Positions 1 to 12,189 of a stretch of 64,000 nucleotides of DNA are shown in pieces (the first letter of the stretch is position 1; every line of letters begins with the position of its first letter). The position numbers and the translations under genes were made by a program. Location of the stretch: assembly GCA_026874595.1 (NCBI GenBank), contig CM049306.1, positions 49,565,519 through 49,629,518 on the forward strand, read 5' to 3'. This DNA is from Sipunculus nudus. Lineage: Eukaryota; Annelida; Sipuncula; Golfingiida; Sipunculidae. The notes below the pieces were generated by a model. That model did no database searches. It saw only the letters and a program-made list of their open reading frames with translations, and was not told the DNA's origin.

Positions 1-95
1 CTTTTTAAGGGTTTCAGACCTGTGGCTTGACCCTACCATTTTCCGGGGATTTATCATTATCCCTCCCCTTCCAAAGTCCTGGATCCGCCTCTGCA
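1..95 (+). repeat. Dispersed repeat with GGATCCGC-type end
   Basis: The segment ends with ctggatccgcctctg (about 79-93), a sequence that recurs in variants near 32345, 41420, 43234 (reverse), 43400 and 63863, often next to a poly-C tract. This copy appears to be the right part of such an element. Confidence 0.4.
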
Positions 96-1740
96 TTCCT
101 TCTAAGATTCCACTGCATTCATTTGCACTTTAAATTTACATTTTCGAATGAATTTCAAGGAGATATTTGCCCGAAATTACCATACAATACGAACCACAAA
201 ATTCCAAAGTATCTTATAAAAGACATCCTTAATCTTAACAAAAAATTAACTACATCTAGGACACTGGAATTTTACATTTATATGTAACGCTGAAATATAT
301 TTCAATTTTTAAGTCAATAAAACATAAATAAAACACACACTCTACCCCCCCCCCCCCCAAAAAAAAAAAAAGAGTAATGGTTTCTTACAGAAACTGTGGT
401 GTTTAGGGTTTAATTTTTTTTTCTTTTTTATAGTTCCCGGAGGTAATATCAGGAAAAGTAGTCCCTTTTTCCTGCAATTTATGCTCCTTGACTTGGGTAG
501 GCCTAATTACGCGCGACTCCAGCATACAAGGCCCCAGAATAAAGTTCCTTCATAGATAGCCAAGTTGATTTCAATTTGTACTTTTACAGCCGACTGGTTT
601 ACATACAGACGGTTAAAGAAATGTCCATAGGCACATACACATGGGCACATACATTTTTTCATTACGCCGATTACACATTAGTTCTTGAAATTACAACGAG
701 ATGGCAGTACCTCACATAACCATTAAAATATTCATAAATACGCGTGCGTGTGTGATGGTGTGGACTTAGGACACAAAATACATTTTGTCAAAAAAGTTTC
801 TGGTCGTGCCAATAATGTAAGGACAAATATCATTACAATTCACTAGCGAAACAGTTTTCTTGTGAACAGATTTATTAGGTCCACACTTAGCATTTTGTAC
901 ATCGGATTGTTAATCAAAATGACTTTCGAATGAGTATGGCTTTAAATCGGTTTCATTTACTGCATCTTTTTGTACGAATAGGCCTATTCATACATTTTGA
1001 ACGAATCATTGTAAAATGCATCTATATCCGTGCTGATTCTGCGGTAAAATGCTGTATTAGAAGATCGAAAAAACAGACAAAGGAAATAATTAGGCGTATT
1101 GGCATGCACTATATAATAAACGGTATCAGCCCCCCCCCCATGTAAAATCTATAATTTACACCTCCCGTTCAGAGATCTGCGTGTGGTTCATCATTAAATA
1201 ATCATGCATAGGCTTAGGTGGCGCCATGTGTAGGCTATGTTTCGCATTTTAATGCGTTTTCCACGGTTTTATTGTCAGCAAACATTAAGGAATATGTCCA
1301 AAGAATGGAGATATCAGATTTAGATTGGTGCTTTCGCCCTGCGTACGTTATGCATGTTTTTTTTTTTTTTTTTTTATATATAAATAATTCGATCTTATCA
1401 TTGTGACTATGAAAAAATCCTTCAGGGTCCATGGTTTGGTCCCCACATCTGCCACCAGATGGCGTATCTTTCATATCCCATCATGCCCCTTCGTCAGAAA
1501 GACGTCTGCTGAGTGTATGTTCAGATCCATGGGCCAAAGGACCAACATAAACGTTCATCACAGTGAAGTTGCGTGAACTCAAGTCATCTGCGGGTAGGAT
1601 CATTATTGAATGATAGAAAATAATACTATATCCGTTTATTACAATACTTTATTGCGATAAACATATATTGTCCACAATTTCTTATACACAGTGCTTATAA
1701 TATAGTCCGTCCCAGTACACGTGTCCGCATGTTTTCTATA
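96..1740. other. No gene recognised; homopolymer tracts
   Basis: This AT-rich stretch shows no convincing coding region. It contains C-tracts followed by an A-tract (about 345-373), a C-tract at 1131-1139 and a T-tract at 1357-1375. Short ORFs here lack any recognisable domain. Confidence 0.4.
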
Positions 1741-1748
1741 TACTATAT

Positions 1749-1859
1749 AGTCCATACATGGACCTCTATGTCCTATGAGTATGATACTTCTGCTTGACGG
1801 ACATTACTAATGTCCGTCCAGCAGAAGTATCATATGACATAGAGGTCCATGTATGGACT
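1749..1859. repeat. 111-bp near-perfect palindrome (foldback)
   Basis: The left arm 1749-1806 and right arm 1808-1859 are reverse complements around C1807. They differ by about 6 extra bases in the left arm (near 1773-1780) and one substitution. The whole would fold into a hairpin stem of over 50 bp with almost no loop. Confidence 0.9.
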
Positions 1860-2078
1860 ACATGTTTTTATACATGTGAATTGTGATTGTGAGTCTACAA
1901 AAATTCTGGCCCAGTGGTTGCAGGAGCTATTCCGCAGACAGTGTGAATAAAAAAAATGTCTTACCTTGAACTGAATTTCTATGACTGTGCGAGACAAATA
2001 ATCCAAAATAGAAAGGAATAGGCAATTTTTGCGAAAGGTTGATCATGAACAGATAAATAAACGAGCCATTCAAGCTGA

Positions 2079-2151
2079 TGACGTCACACAATGCAACGTC
2101 AACGCGAACGACCTTTGTGACGACTATGTGACGTCACTATTGTCTTATAAA
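2079..2151 (+). promoter_or_regulatory. Promoter-like patch: two CREs and a TATA box
   Basis: Two perfect TGACGTCA sites lie at 2079-2086 and 2129-2136, exactly 50 bp apart. A TATAAA follows at 2146-2151. The local sequence is richer in CpG than its surroundings. About 38 bases downstream of the TATA begins a 23-codon ORF (ATG near 2188) with no known match. The function is inference. Confidence 0.4.
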
Positions 2152-2639
2152 CAGCTTTCGGTAACACAGACATTGAAAGTCTTTCATGGAGGAATGTACT
2201 CCCCAGCTGTACCGGAAAGACGCCATCCTCGATCCATCGACAAAAACAACGAAATAGATCTGCAAAGCAAATACTTTTAACTAAATATCTTATTACAAAA
2301 TATTAGTATTACATAAGTTATGTAATACCGGTAAATGTATAACCTGTTCCAAAACTCTTGTCCGCATGTTTTTACACCGTGATAACTGTTTTACGAATAT
2401 TCTTTACAAATAATCTTCATCCTAGCACTTATTTGAACATGTTCCACCAATTTTGTTTTATGACTACGGTCCTGATAGGTGACCTGCCTTACACTGGCTT
2501 CCGTACTGTAACGTGTACACATTAATATAGGGTAATCCGGCAATATCAACGGCGACAACGACAATGTATTTTGGGTGTACACATTAATCAGGCAAAATTT
2601 ATTATCAGCGGCCGAATCGCACGCGTTTTGTCCTTCGCA

Positions 2640-2744
2640 ATGGACCTCCAGGGCGACGATATCCTTCCAAACATTGCCTTTACCTTGAATAACCTTGCCG
2701 ACAAGATGAAGTTGTTAAGGAATATAAAGGGGCCAAGTTATTAA
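2640..2744 (+). pseudogene. Short MDLQGDD frame in repeat copy 1
   Basis: The frame reads MDLQGDDILPNIAFTLNNLA and runs on to DKMKLLRNIKGPSY before a stop (34 codons). The inverted copy at 3449-3526 reads MDLKGDEIFLIIAYDMNYRA then VKMKK, and the middle copy has in-frame stops. I do not recognise the protein. It is probably a remnant of a transposon-encoded or captured first exon. Confidence 0.35.
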
Positions 2745-3448
2745 TCAAAGATGATAACATAGAGAACATATTTGAATTTATTTCATACACCTCGTAAAAA
2801 TCAGTGATTTAGATTATATTATCGTGTATCTTTACAATAGTTAACTTAAATAGTTTACCACTTTAGCTTATATTTTGTCTTTTCGGGGCATCTCAGTGGT
2901 CTTTAAAACTAAAGTGCGGAGAAAAGGAGGCCTGTTGATCGTAGCAGTGACGTCATTTTAGGGAGTGGCTCCGTATGCATGTACACATTCATACGGTAAA
3001 GGGTTATCCGGCAACATCCATGGGTTTTGGGTGTACACAATAATCCGGCAAAATTTATAATCGGGGGCCAAATCGCACGTGGTTTGTTCATCACGATGTA
3101 GCTCCAGGCCGACGAGATCCTTTAAAATATTGCCTTTGACTTGAATTACCGTGCCGACAAGATGAAGAGATAAAGGGTTATACTGGGTCCAATTTATTAA
3201 TCAAAGACAAAGACAGAAAGGAACATATTGGAATTAATTCATAAACCTAATGATTTAGATTATAGTATCGTCTGTCTAGACAAAAGCTCTCTATACTTAC
3301 TGTATTTACACTTTAGCCGATAATTTGCCTTTTCGGGGTACCAAAGATGCAAAGGATGAAGAACTTTTGTCTAAACACACGAGAAAAAAATCTAACCACT
3401 CTTACTGTCTTCGTCATTGATTAATAAATTGAACCGAGTAATAACCCT

Positions 3449-3526
3449 TTACTTCTTCATCTTTACGGCACGGTAATTCATGTCATAGGCAATAATTAGA
3501 AAGATTTCATCCCCCTTAAGGTCCAT
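3449..3526 (-). pseudogene. Short MDLKGDE frame in inverted repeat copy 3
   Basis: The 25-codon frame is clearly related to that of copy 1: MDL, GDxI, IA and KMK are kept. It ends at TAA 3449-3451. Without family knowledge it can only be called a conserved remnant. Confidence 0.35.
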
Positions 3527-3690
3527 CGTAATGAACAAAACACGTGCGGTTTTCCCTCCGATTAGAGAGTTTGCCGCATTTATGTGTACACCCAAAACGC
3601 ATTGTTGTTGGCGTCGCCGTTACCGGATAATCGTATGACTATGTACATAGCTATTCTGAGGCCGTGCCTTTCAACGTGCTTGTTTAGCGG

Positions 3691-5883
3691 GAAAAGCCAT
3701 CTAGATTGGCCTTGCAAATTGGCCCAATACATGTGGTAATTCACATTTGGTACAAAACACGTGTCTATACCAAAACTTTAGATTACCCGCCGACGACGAA
3801 TATATGCATGATTTCCCTTCCATACAATCAATCACATCTCTTTTTTTAAATACACTGTAAAGCAGGCATCTCTTAGTAATTACCTCTGTTTTATGCTTGA
3901 TGCATGTGAAAAACCTTTTCCCCAATATATAAATCAAATTTTTTTTTGTAAACTTAAGTATGTTATCAAATGTAAGTAAACAATAAACATGATTATGTAC
4001 AGTAAGCAATAACTTATACAGTAACACATTAAATATATATCATTTGCTTTCTTATATCTAATTTTATATCAACTTAACCAAAATACTATACTTTATACAA
4101 TGGAAATTGTTTCCCAACTCTGTCAAAAGATCCTCACATCAGAACCTTTGGGTGAATGTCAACAATGTCATCAGTAGTGTTTTTTGAAACATCATGTTGC
4201 CTTCATAGCTTGTCACAGACAAGGAGGTCAACGGGTGTCATTGTGTAATTATTTGGAGAAAATTACCTGTCATGGTTTAAACTGGTCTGAAAGTTGGTGG
4301 TTGGGAGCAGGAGGGGATCTCAATCCCCAACCCCAATACCCCCCTCCCTTGATATGCACCTGCAGAACCGCTGGTGTTCAGTAGACTGACCAAGGCAACA
4401 TCATGTTGTTTGAATTGTATTTAAACCCTCATTTGCTTGGCAGATACAAGTGTCACTGCTACATTCACTGATTCTGGCTGTTTCTTATTTATGAATCAAT
4501 ATTTTTATTTTATATTAAGTGTTAAGTAATACTTAGCCAGCTGAAATCCCCCAATACTGCAAGGAATTATTTTAGCAGTGTTTTAATTACCCTTATTGTT
4601 AGAGCTATGCCCCCCCCCCCCCCCTCCAACCTTCACCTGTGGATCTTTTTAGTGTATTGATGCCTTGGGTGTGAAGAGCACTAAACCCGTCCCCACAATT
4701 GGAATTTCTTAAATTTGTCACTGAAATTTTTATAGTAACTCAGTATTTGAAACTTTAAACTACTTCTATGAAATTGAAATAATGTACTAAAGCATTTGAG
4801 TACCCACCAAGTCAGAACAATAATTCAAACTTAACTAACACAACTGATCTTTGTCTTGGACTTTCTAAAACTTATCAAACATTCCAAAGATGAAGAATTC
4901 TGAAGTCAAAATGTGTAGATACAATGTATTATACAGGGATCAGGGAAATTGTTGTGAACACATGGTAGAGAATAGATAGAGTCATAACATCAAGACCCAC
5001 CGTCAAGGACATGATGTCATGTAATAAAGTGCACAGCTGTTACATTAACATGAAAACTAAATCATTATCCCATAATGAACTCTCTGACCCACTGTTTAGC
5101 ATAGCAGAAAATACATCCTGACTATCTCCTAGATGAAGGCTTTGTCAAGTCACATGCCAGTAAAATATGCAAATTTATTATTCCAATGTTTCTTAATTAT
5201 CAATAAGAGATTGGCGATTTAGTATCTAATTTATTTTCTAAAAAACAGTTATTATTGCTCAGAGTTCCTTCCTTTGTATATTACTGAATGACAGTGTCAG
5301 TAGATCACATCTGGCATATTTCAACCAGAGCATATACTACATAGTCCATGATGCAGACCTACAAAAACTTAAACTGACTACCAGATTTCAGTAACTACAG
5401 ATGTAGAAGTTCTGTATGAAAGGTAAGTAAAAGTATGTTTAGCAGCTATCTTTAAATTATGAGCATAATAATTGAGTACAAGTATTGTTTAAATTAGGAA
5501 ATATACAACATGATATAATATGTATCTACATAATAATATGGGTGTTAAAATGTATAAAATAATCAGTGCATTTAATTGAATTCATTTGATTAAATGAGTC
5601 TTATCCTTCCTATTAATTCATCATGATGATTAGGTTTTTTTGCATGAACCACCTTAATGCCCTGGAGCTGTTAGCTGTCAAATTTGATGAACCATGCCAC
5701 AAGGTTGAAGCTATTTAAATTTATATGCCCTCCATCTTGTTTCAACACTTGCTGGTTAACTGCTTCACTTGCACAGAAACAAAATAATGGTGGAGATATA
5801 GAGGGCGAGAGGTACAAATGAACTTGCATCCATTTTGGTAAAATATTAGCTTTTATTTAAAAGAAAGTCTGAAATTAACAACT
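3691..5883. other. No gene recognised
   Basis: The stretch is AT-rich with a long C-tract at about 4610-4624. A possible tiny exon (about 5393-5421, acceptor tttcag and donor gtaagt) lacks coding support. Nothing else could be assigned. Confidence 0.35.
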
Positions 5884-6048
5884 AAAATTTAAAGGGGCCC
5901 AATCACTTATAAAGAATGTTGCATTAACATGGAAAATAGCTTCTTTCCTTTCAAATTATATCTGCCAAAATATTGCCTTGAAATTGTTTGCTTGCTCCTG
6001 TGAATGAGTGTTAAAAACAGTGGACCGGGCACGATCGCAGGTGTCAAC
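5884..6048. mobile_element. Truncated TTAA-type TIR element
   Basis: The sequence from TTAAAGGGGCCC to about 6048 matches the reverse complement of the right part of the element at 39820-40333 (shared: tgccaaaatattgcc, gagtgttaaaaacagtggacc). It is cut off exactly where the type-1 array element begins. Confidence 0.6.
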
Positions 6049-8520
6049 ACGTGACCCATGGGTCATGACGCTCAGCTGACTGGGAAGAGATTCAGAAAAG
6101 GAAATTTTATCATCTGAATGGTAGTATATACCCATTCAACTGAAGCATCAAACAAGTTAAACCAACAGGCCAAGATTGTGTCTGTATTTATAATCTCAAA
6201 AATAGAGAAAAAATGCAAAAACTTTAAAAAAATACAGATGGCTCCACCAGTCTGCAGAAACTAATAAACACACTTAATGGTCAATATCCATGCAAAGAAT
6301 CATGGTGATCTCTGCATTAGTTGTTCAGATACTTCAGCTTTTGTATCAAATTTTCCATTATTCTGAGGGATACTTCAGAGTCCTATAGCTTGAAGGATAT
6401 GGGTAACGGAGACCTAATTTCAGGTTTCCACGGGCACTTTTCATGAGCCTCCTTGCATGACAAGAATGAAGATTCTAGGTCCAGTTGTTACAATTTGTGC
6501 CAGGTTAACAGATGACAGCATCCTTAAAATGACACAAAAATAGAGAAAAAAAATTCGAAAAATTAAATTAAATATAGGTGGCACCACCAGTCTGCAGAAA
6601 CTGATTAAACACTCCATAATCAATATCCATGCAAAGAATCATGGTGATCTCTGCATTAGTTGTTCAGATACTTCAGCTTTTGTATCAAATTTTCCATTAT
6701 TTAGCTTGAAGGATATGGGAAACAGAGACCTTATTTCAGGTTTCCACAGACACATTTCATGGGCCTCCTTGCATGACAAGAATGAAGATTCTAGGTCCAG
6801 TTGTTACGATTTGTACCCTGTTGACAGATAACCTCATCTTTAAAGATCTCAAAAATGGAGAAAAAAATTCGTAAAAATTTAAAAAAAATAAAGGTGGCGC
6901 ACCCAGTCTGCAGAAACTGATAGAACACCTCATGTTCAATATGTATGCCAAAAATCATGACCATCAGTGTTGTAGTTATTGAGATACTGCAGTTTTTGTA
7001 TCAAATTTTTCATTATTCTTGGGGGTATTTTGGAGCCATACAGCTTTAAAGATATGGGTAACAGAGACCTTATTTCAGGTTTTCATGAAGACTTTTCATG
7101 GGTCTCCCTGTGTGTCAAGAATGAAGATTCTAGGTCCAGTTGTTATGATTTGTGCCCTGTTCACAGATGTTCATATCTTTAAAGGTCTCAAAAATAGAGA
7201 GAAAAAAATCGAAAAAAAGCCCGAACAAATAGAGGTGGTGCCGACAGTCTGCAGAAACTGATGAAACACTCCATGATCAATATCCATGCAAACAATTATG
7301 GTGATATCTGCATTAGTTGTTTAGATATATCAGCTTTTGTATCAAATTTTCCATTATTCTGAGCTGTACTTTGAAGTGCCATAGCTCAAAGGATATGGGT
7401 AACAGAGACCTAATTTCAGGTTTCCATGGAGACTTTTCATGGGTCTCCCTGTGTTTTAAGAATGAAGATTCTAGGTCAAGTCGTTACGATTTGTACCCTG
7501 TTGACAGATAACTACATCCTTAAAGGTCTCAAAAATAGAGAAAAATTTTTTTTTTAATTTGAAAAAAATACAGGTGGCGCCACCAGTCTGCAGGAACTGA
7601 TGGAACACCTCTTGATCAATATGTATGCCAAAAATCATGACCATTGGTGTTGTAGTTATTGAGATGTTGCAGTTTGTTTTTATCAAATTTGCCATTATTC
7701 TGGAGGGTAATTGGGAGCCACACAGCTTAAAGGATATGGGTAACAGAGACCTTATTTCAGGTTTCAATGGAGACTTTTCATAGGTCCCCCACTGTGTCAA
7801 GAATGAAGATTCTAGGTCCAGTTGTTAAGATTTGTACCCTGTTGACAGATGTTCACATTTTTAAAGGTCTCAAAAATAGAGAAAACAATTCGTAAAAAAA
7901 TAAAAAATACAGGTGGTGCCTACAGTCTGCAGAAACTGATGAAACATCTCATGATCAATATGTATGCCAAAATCATGACCATCAGTGATGTAGTTAATGA
8001 GATATTGAAGTTTTTGTATGAAATTTTTTACTATTCTGGGGGTACTTTTGGGCCCCATAGCTCGAAGGATATGGGTAACAGAGACCTTATTTTTGGTTTC
8101 CATGGAGACTTTTTATAGGTCTCTCAGTGTGTCAAGAATGAAGAATCTAGGTCCAGTCTTTACAAGTTGTGCCCTGTTAACAGATATTCATAGTTTTAAC
8201 GGTCTCAAAAATAGAGAAAAAAATTCGTAAAAAAATCGAAAAATACAGGGGGCATCACCAGCCTGCAGGAACTGATGGAACATCTCATGATAAATATGTA
8301 TGCAAAAAATCATGACCATCAGTGATGTAGTTAATGAGATATTGTAGTTTTTGTATGAAATTTTTAAGTATTCTGGGGGGATATTTTGGGGCCCCATAGC
8401 TGGAAGAATACAGGTAACAGAGACCTAATTTCTGGTTTCCAAGTAGATTTTTCATGGACCTCTCAGAATGCTAAGTTACAAGATTCTAGGTCCAGCGGTT
8501 ACGATTTAATAATAGATGCA
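6049..8520 (+). mobile_element. Type-1 array element, about 7 units of ~338 bp, 3' end lost
   Basis: The element starts with the palindrome GACCCATGGGTC followed by atgacgctcagctgac. It contains units whose palindrome-plus-ctgcag landmarks fall at about 6238, 6580, 6893, 7230, 7573, 7911 and 8247, a spacing of roughly 313-350 bp. Each unit has ccaccagtctgcagaaactg, a catggtgatc block, a tatgggtaacagagacc block and a gatttgtgccctgtt block. One unit has the exact palindrome GGTGGCGCCACC (7573-7584). The GACGGAC tract and terminal hairpin of other copies are absent; the array fades out near 8520. Confidence 0.85.
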
Positions 8521-8796
8521 GGGATATACATGATAACATAGGGGGACAGGAAGGATGGACACAGACCGTTTCAGCAGGACTCCTCCTGAGGTCCTACAGT
8601 TAGGGATTTATAATAATGAAAATTATTTATTTTTAAAAACTTTCTAATTATACCTCTTGATGATAATTCACTGGATTTGCCTGTCAATTATCTCTGGAAA
8701 CAGTATTTATTATTATGATGAGTGTTGCAAGAAAATTAAATACAGAAATTTAATTTTCAGATACATTAAAGTGTGTGTGTGTGTAAACATATATAT
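8521..8796. other. AT-rich spacer with a short (GT)n
   Basis: A (GT)n run lies at about 8771-8784 and AT-rich sequence leads up to the solo LTR. No gene was seen. Confidence 0.35.
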
Positions 8797-9563
8797 TGTT
8801 ACAAGTGCTCTTTTTGTTGTGTGACACGGGCGTGGCTCATGCTGTGAGACTTGTGTCTAACCGCGTATTGCATTCTCTGTTTGATCCGTACTGGTTGAGC
8901 TCTCGTTGTCATGCTAGTTTGGAGCTTTCTTGCCTGGCCGAGGTCACGTGAACCCTAATATATGTAGAGAGACACATGGCTATGTTCTTCTAGATGATTC
9001 CTGTAACGCTTGTAAGATCTTTCAGACTGTTTGAGAAGTGGAAAATTCTTGGCTTAGGGTGAAGAGTATATAAAGGGGCTGTGTTTAAGAGCCAGAAGAG
9101 GGCAGCAGAGAAGATTTCCAGCGGACGCAGAAGCGTGTGTCAGTTTCTGGGACCTTATCCCACGAGTGCACCAATTATAGCTTTTCTTTTGGACTTCAGT
9201 TTACTTTCTGGATTGTTACAAAAGCTTTACACTGGACTGTCATTCTCCAAGAGTATACATTTAAAGAACTTATCGTTGTGATGGTGGTGGTATCCTGGTA
9301 CTGTGCACTTTGTGTATTTTACTGTGTGATTGTATTGATTTGTTGTTATACCACTGTTTTACTGTATAATTGTATTGATTTAGTGAATTTTAATGTTAGG
9401 GTTGTTTTAAAAATAAATTATGGTTATTTGTTAACAAGAAACCACTGACTTCTTTATTCATTCCCCTAGACATTTCACGCTGCTAAGAGTTTTTTATTAC
9501 CATTTTTATTTTCCATTACAAAATTTGTGTTCATCACGCATACGTGATCTTTTTAGGTTCCGT

Positions 9564-9567
<4 letters not shown>
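8797..9567 (+). mobile_element. Solo LTR, 771 bp
   Basis: The segment begins TGTTAC and ends GTAACA, and is flanked by (AT)n that could include a 5-bp target duplication. Inside is TATATAAA at 9067-9074 and AATAAA at 9412-9417, in the order expected of U3, R and U5. No second copy and no internal region is present. The ORFs inside are incidental. Confidence 0.75.
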
Positions 9568-9606
<39 letters not shown>

Positions 9607-9614
9607 TATATATA
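9568..9614. repeat. (TA)n microsatellite
   Basis: An alternating TA run with few interruptions lies between the solo LTR and the type-2 repeat. Confidence 0.85.
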
Positions 9615-11700
9615 AAACAAGGCCTACAGGCCTAATGTGAACATGTGCATTGGAAAATACACCAAGTATAATGCTTCAATGCTGGACCATTACTTCTCAT
9701 GTATATGAACAATGCAAGTACTAAACATTTTGAATAAGAAACAATTACACAACACACAACACAAAAATGATTGTAGCTGGCACCATTAGTCTTGTTTATG
9801 ACAAAGCTATTCGATATGTATATATATGCCCAATTTTAGGCTGATATATCAAATTCCTCTGAAGAAATAAGCAGGCACATACACTGTGCAAAATTCATTG
9901 TAGGTGGCGACACCTGTCTTGTTTACGAGAAAGCCATCAAAGACACATAGACAGGTCAAAATATCAGGCCAATACATCAAACTAACCTTGAGTCTGATGC
10001 ATGGGGCTGACCAGGCTAAGGTGAGAAAGGCAGTTGCCCTGAGTGAACTGTGACAAATTAGCTGGCTCAGGCTACATCACTGAGTGAACTCATGACCAGC
10101 ACCTGGCTGGACTGAGTGAACTTTTGACCTGTACCTGGCTGCACTAATAGAACTCTTGACCTATTGCATAATCTGACACAGTTGGTGATCTCCCAAAGCT
10201 ATAAATAGATCCAGGCTGAACTTTGGTGCCAAATCTGATGCAGTATGCAGTCTGCCAATGCTATAAATAGAATGCAGCTACTGCACTGAGTGAACTCCTG
10301 ACCCATACATGGCTGCACTGAGTGAACTCTTGACCTGTTGCCTATTCTGATACAGTTGGCAGTCTGCCAGAGCTATAAATAGATCCAGACTGACCTCTAG
10401 CCTGTTGCCAAATCTGAAATAGTAGCAACACCATTGCATAAGCTCATGCCACTGAGGGGAATGACACCCATGAAGTAATCACATGGTGCCCATGAGGTGT
10501 TCACATGTCACCCATGAGGTGATCACATGCTTTGTGCTTGGCTGCACTGATTGTACTCTTGACCTATATCTGGCTGCACTGAATGAACTCTTGATCTGTT
10601 GCCAAATCTGAAACAGTTGGCAGTTTCTCAACCTAAGATACGGACACAATCTTGGCCTGTTGGTTAATCTGTTTACTCATACTGAAAGACTTTGGTTAAA
10701 ATGCTTTTTTTCAAGCTGACATATTCATAAACTTGTTATCAAAATATCTAGAATGATAAAAGATGCAGTCCTTTTATTGTTAAAGGTCCAATAAATCTGC
10801 CAAAAATCATTAAAGTTAACTTGAACAAAGGCCACTTAAGAATAAATTTTGTGCAATGTTACATAAGTTATAACTGAAACAATAATTTTGCAGAAGAACA
10901 GTCTTGCAGTCCTCAGTTTGAAATAGACATAATAATGGCCATAAGGTCAACTTAAGCTTTTCTGATATGATTGAAAGAACCATGTCCTAGGATAATTCTT
11001 TTGAAAAATTGAATGATTAAACTTGACAGTTTCATCATAAAAAAATTAAGCTGAAAGTGGCTAAAATTGAGAGGTCACTGGTCAATGTAGGTGGCACCAC
11101 AAAATCTGCAACTTCAAATATGAGTCATGTGACCAACATTTGCACAATACTTGGTAATGCTAGTTTCTGTCATTTCTGAGATTACTATGTCAGTATGCTT
11201 ACTTGGCCAAATGACTGATCAAATTCGTGTACCTCCACTAAAATTCATCAAATGCAAACCATTTGAACAAACTTGAGAGGGCTTGCCTCTGGGATCATTT
11301 CTGAAAAATATTGAACAATTTGGCTGGACCGTTTACAAGAAGAAGACTTTTAAAAGATTTTCAGCTTTTTCCCTTTAAAATCTGAGTAAATGCAGATAGC
11401 CAAAAAATTTTCTAAATCCCACAACATTTGATATGTGACAGATTATTGCATAAAATCTGGGGATGGTAGCTCCTGCTATTCCTGAGAAATTATGGGTTAA
11501 TGTACAGATGACCAATGACCCCTGTACAAAAAAAGGACAATGGAGGTGGCACCACCAATACCTGAATTTCATATAAAACTCATGTGACCAAATTCCAACC
11601 AACAGGACTTTAAGTACTATGGGACCTTCTTTCGTTCTATATGGGAGCATCTTGTGTATAATCAAATTGCACAATGCGAAACATCAATACAACATATGAG
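9615..11700 (+). mobile_element. Type-2 element (C and D modules), diverged
   Basis: The element starts with acaaggcctacaggcctaat, the same start as at 13340 and 53213. It has the C module (tagctggcacca..., ggtggcgacacc), a minisatellite-like stretch with repeated 'actgagtgaactc ttgacct' phrases (about 10040-10620), a tail-like 'accattgcataagctca' near 10432, and then the D module with GGTGGCACCAC at 11093 and 11545. It is paralogous to 53212-55690. No clean 3' end is visible. Confidence 0.7.
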
Positions 11701-12189
11701 TGTTTCACTTCTTTATATAATTTATACAGCTATATCAAAGACCATACAACAGTAGTACACTGTCTGTACACCTAGTGTGATCTTTATCAAATCAGAGTGT
11801 GCAGTTCTGCTGAAACAACATATTTAGTTTTGCTCTACAGAGAAGTACATGTACTCTAACGTCTCAAGAGAATCTTCAAAGAATATCAGGTAAAATCTTT
11901 TTAAATACTGTTTGTATGTGTACTAGGGCATCCAGCTTGTATTGAGCTACATACATGACCCATCAATTTTTCCTGGTACGTTTATATTTAGCAAATTGCC
12001 AGTTTGAATTAGACACATTCTCTCTACAATAATCCAGCTACTAGTTCTATAGTCAGACTATAGTTTCACAGTATATAGGTTTAAACAATCCCTATTACTC
12101 AAGTGATAGAGCAGGAGAATGCATTTTTGACAGAAGTTAACTACCACTGCCTGTGTCATATTTATTTACTAAGTTTAACATATATGTTC
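11701..12189. other. No gene recognised
   Basis: A 44-base segment at about 11847-11891 has both an acceptor (ctctacag) and a donor (gtaaaa) and an open frame. It has no family match. Otherwise this is plain AT-rich DNA. Confidence 0.3.

Larger units (their letters stand above)
2500..3690. repeat. Triplicated module, two direct and one inverted copy
   Basis: Three diverged copies of a module of about 350 bp are seen, at about 2513-2890 (+), 2960-3340 (+) and 3400-3670 (-). Shared landmarks are a gtgtacac site, AATCCGGCAA, GATGGACCT-type sequence, a 'gccgacaagatgaag' stretch and, in the two direct copies, a terminal cttttcgggg. Each copy carries the remains of one short frame beginning MDL. 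Copies 2 and 3 form an inverted repeat. Confidence 0.75.

Noticed and set aside
5393-5421. Possible micro-exon before a gtaagt donor
   Set aside because: Too short to support and without coding content; no partner exon was found.
6049-8520. Possible CRISPR-like array of regularly spaced repeats
   Set aside because: The whole unit repeats, not a short repeat with unique spacers, and the surroundings are animal nuclear DNA.
9081-9448. ORFs of 66 and 103 codons
   Set aside because: They lie inside the solo LTR across its TATA to poly(A) region and look like U3/R sequence, not a gene.
11847-11891. Possible 44-bp plus-strand exon (ctctacag ... gtaaaa) with an open frame
   Set aside because: No family match and no neighbouring exon; such pairs of splice-like sites arise often by chance in AT-rich DNA.
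12085-12135. tRNA A-box-like phrase 'ctcaagtgatagagcaggag'
   Set aside because: No B box, no cloverleaf and no 3' partner; not enough for a tRNA or tRNA-derived SINE call.
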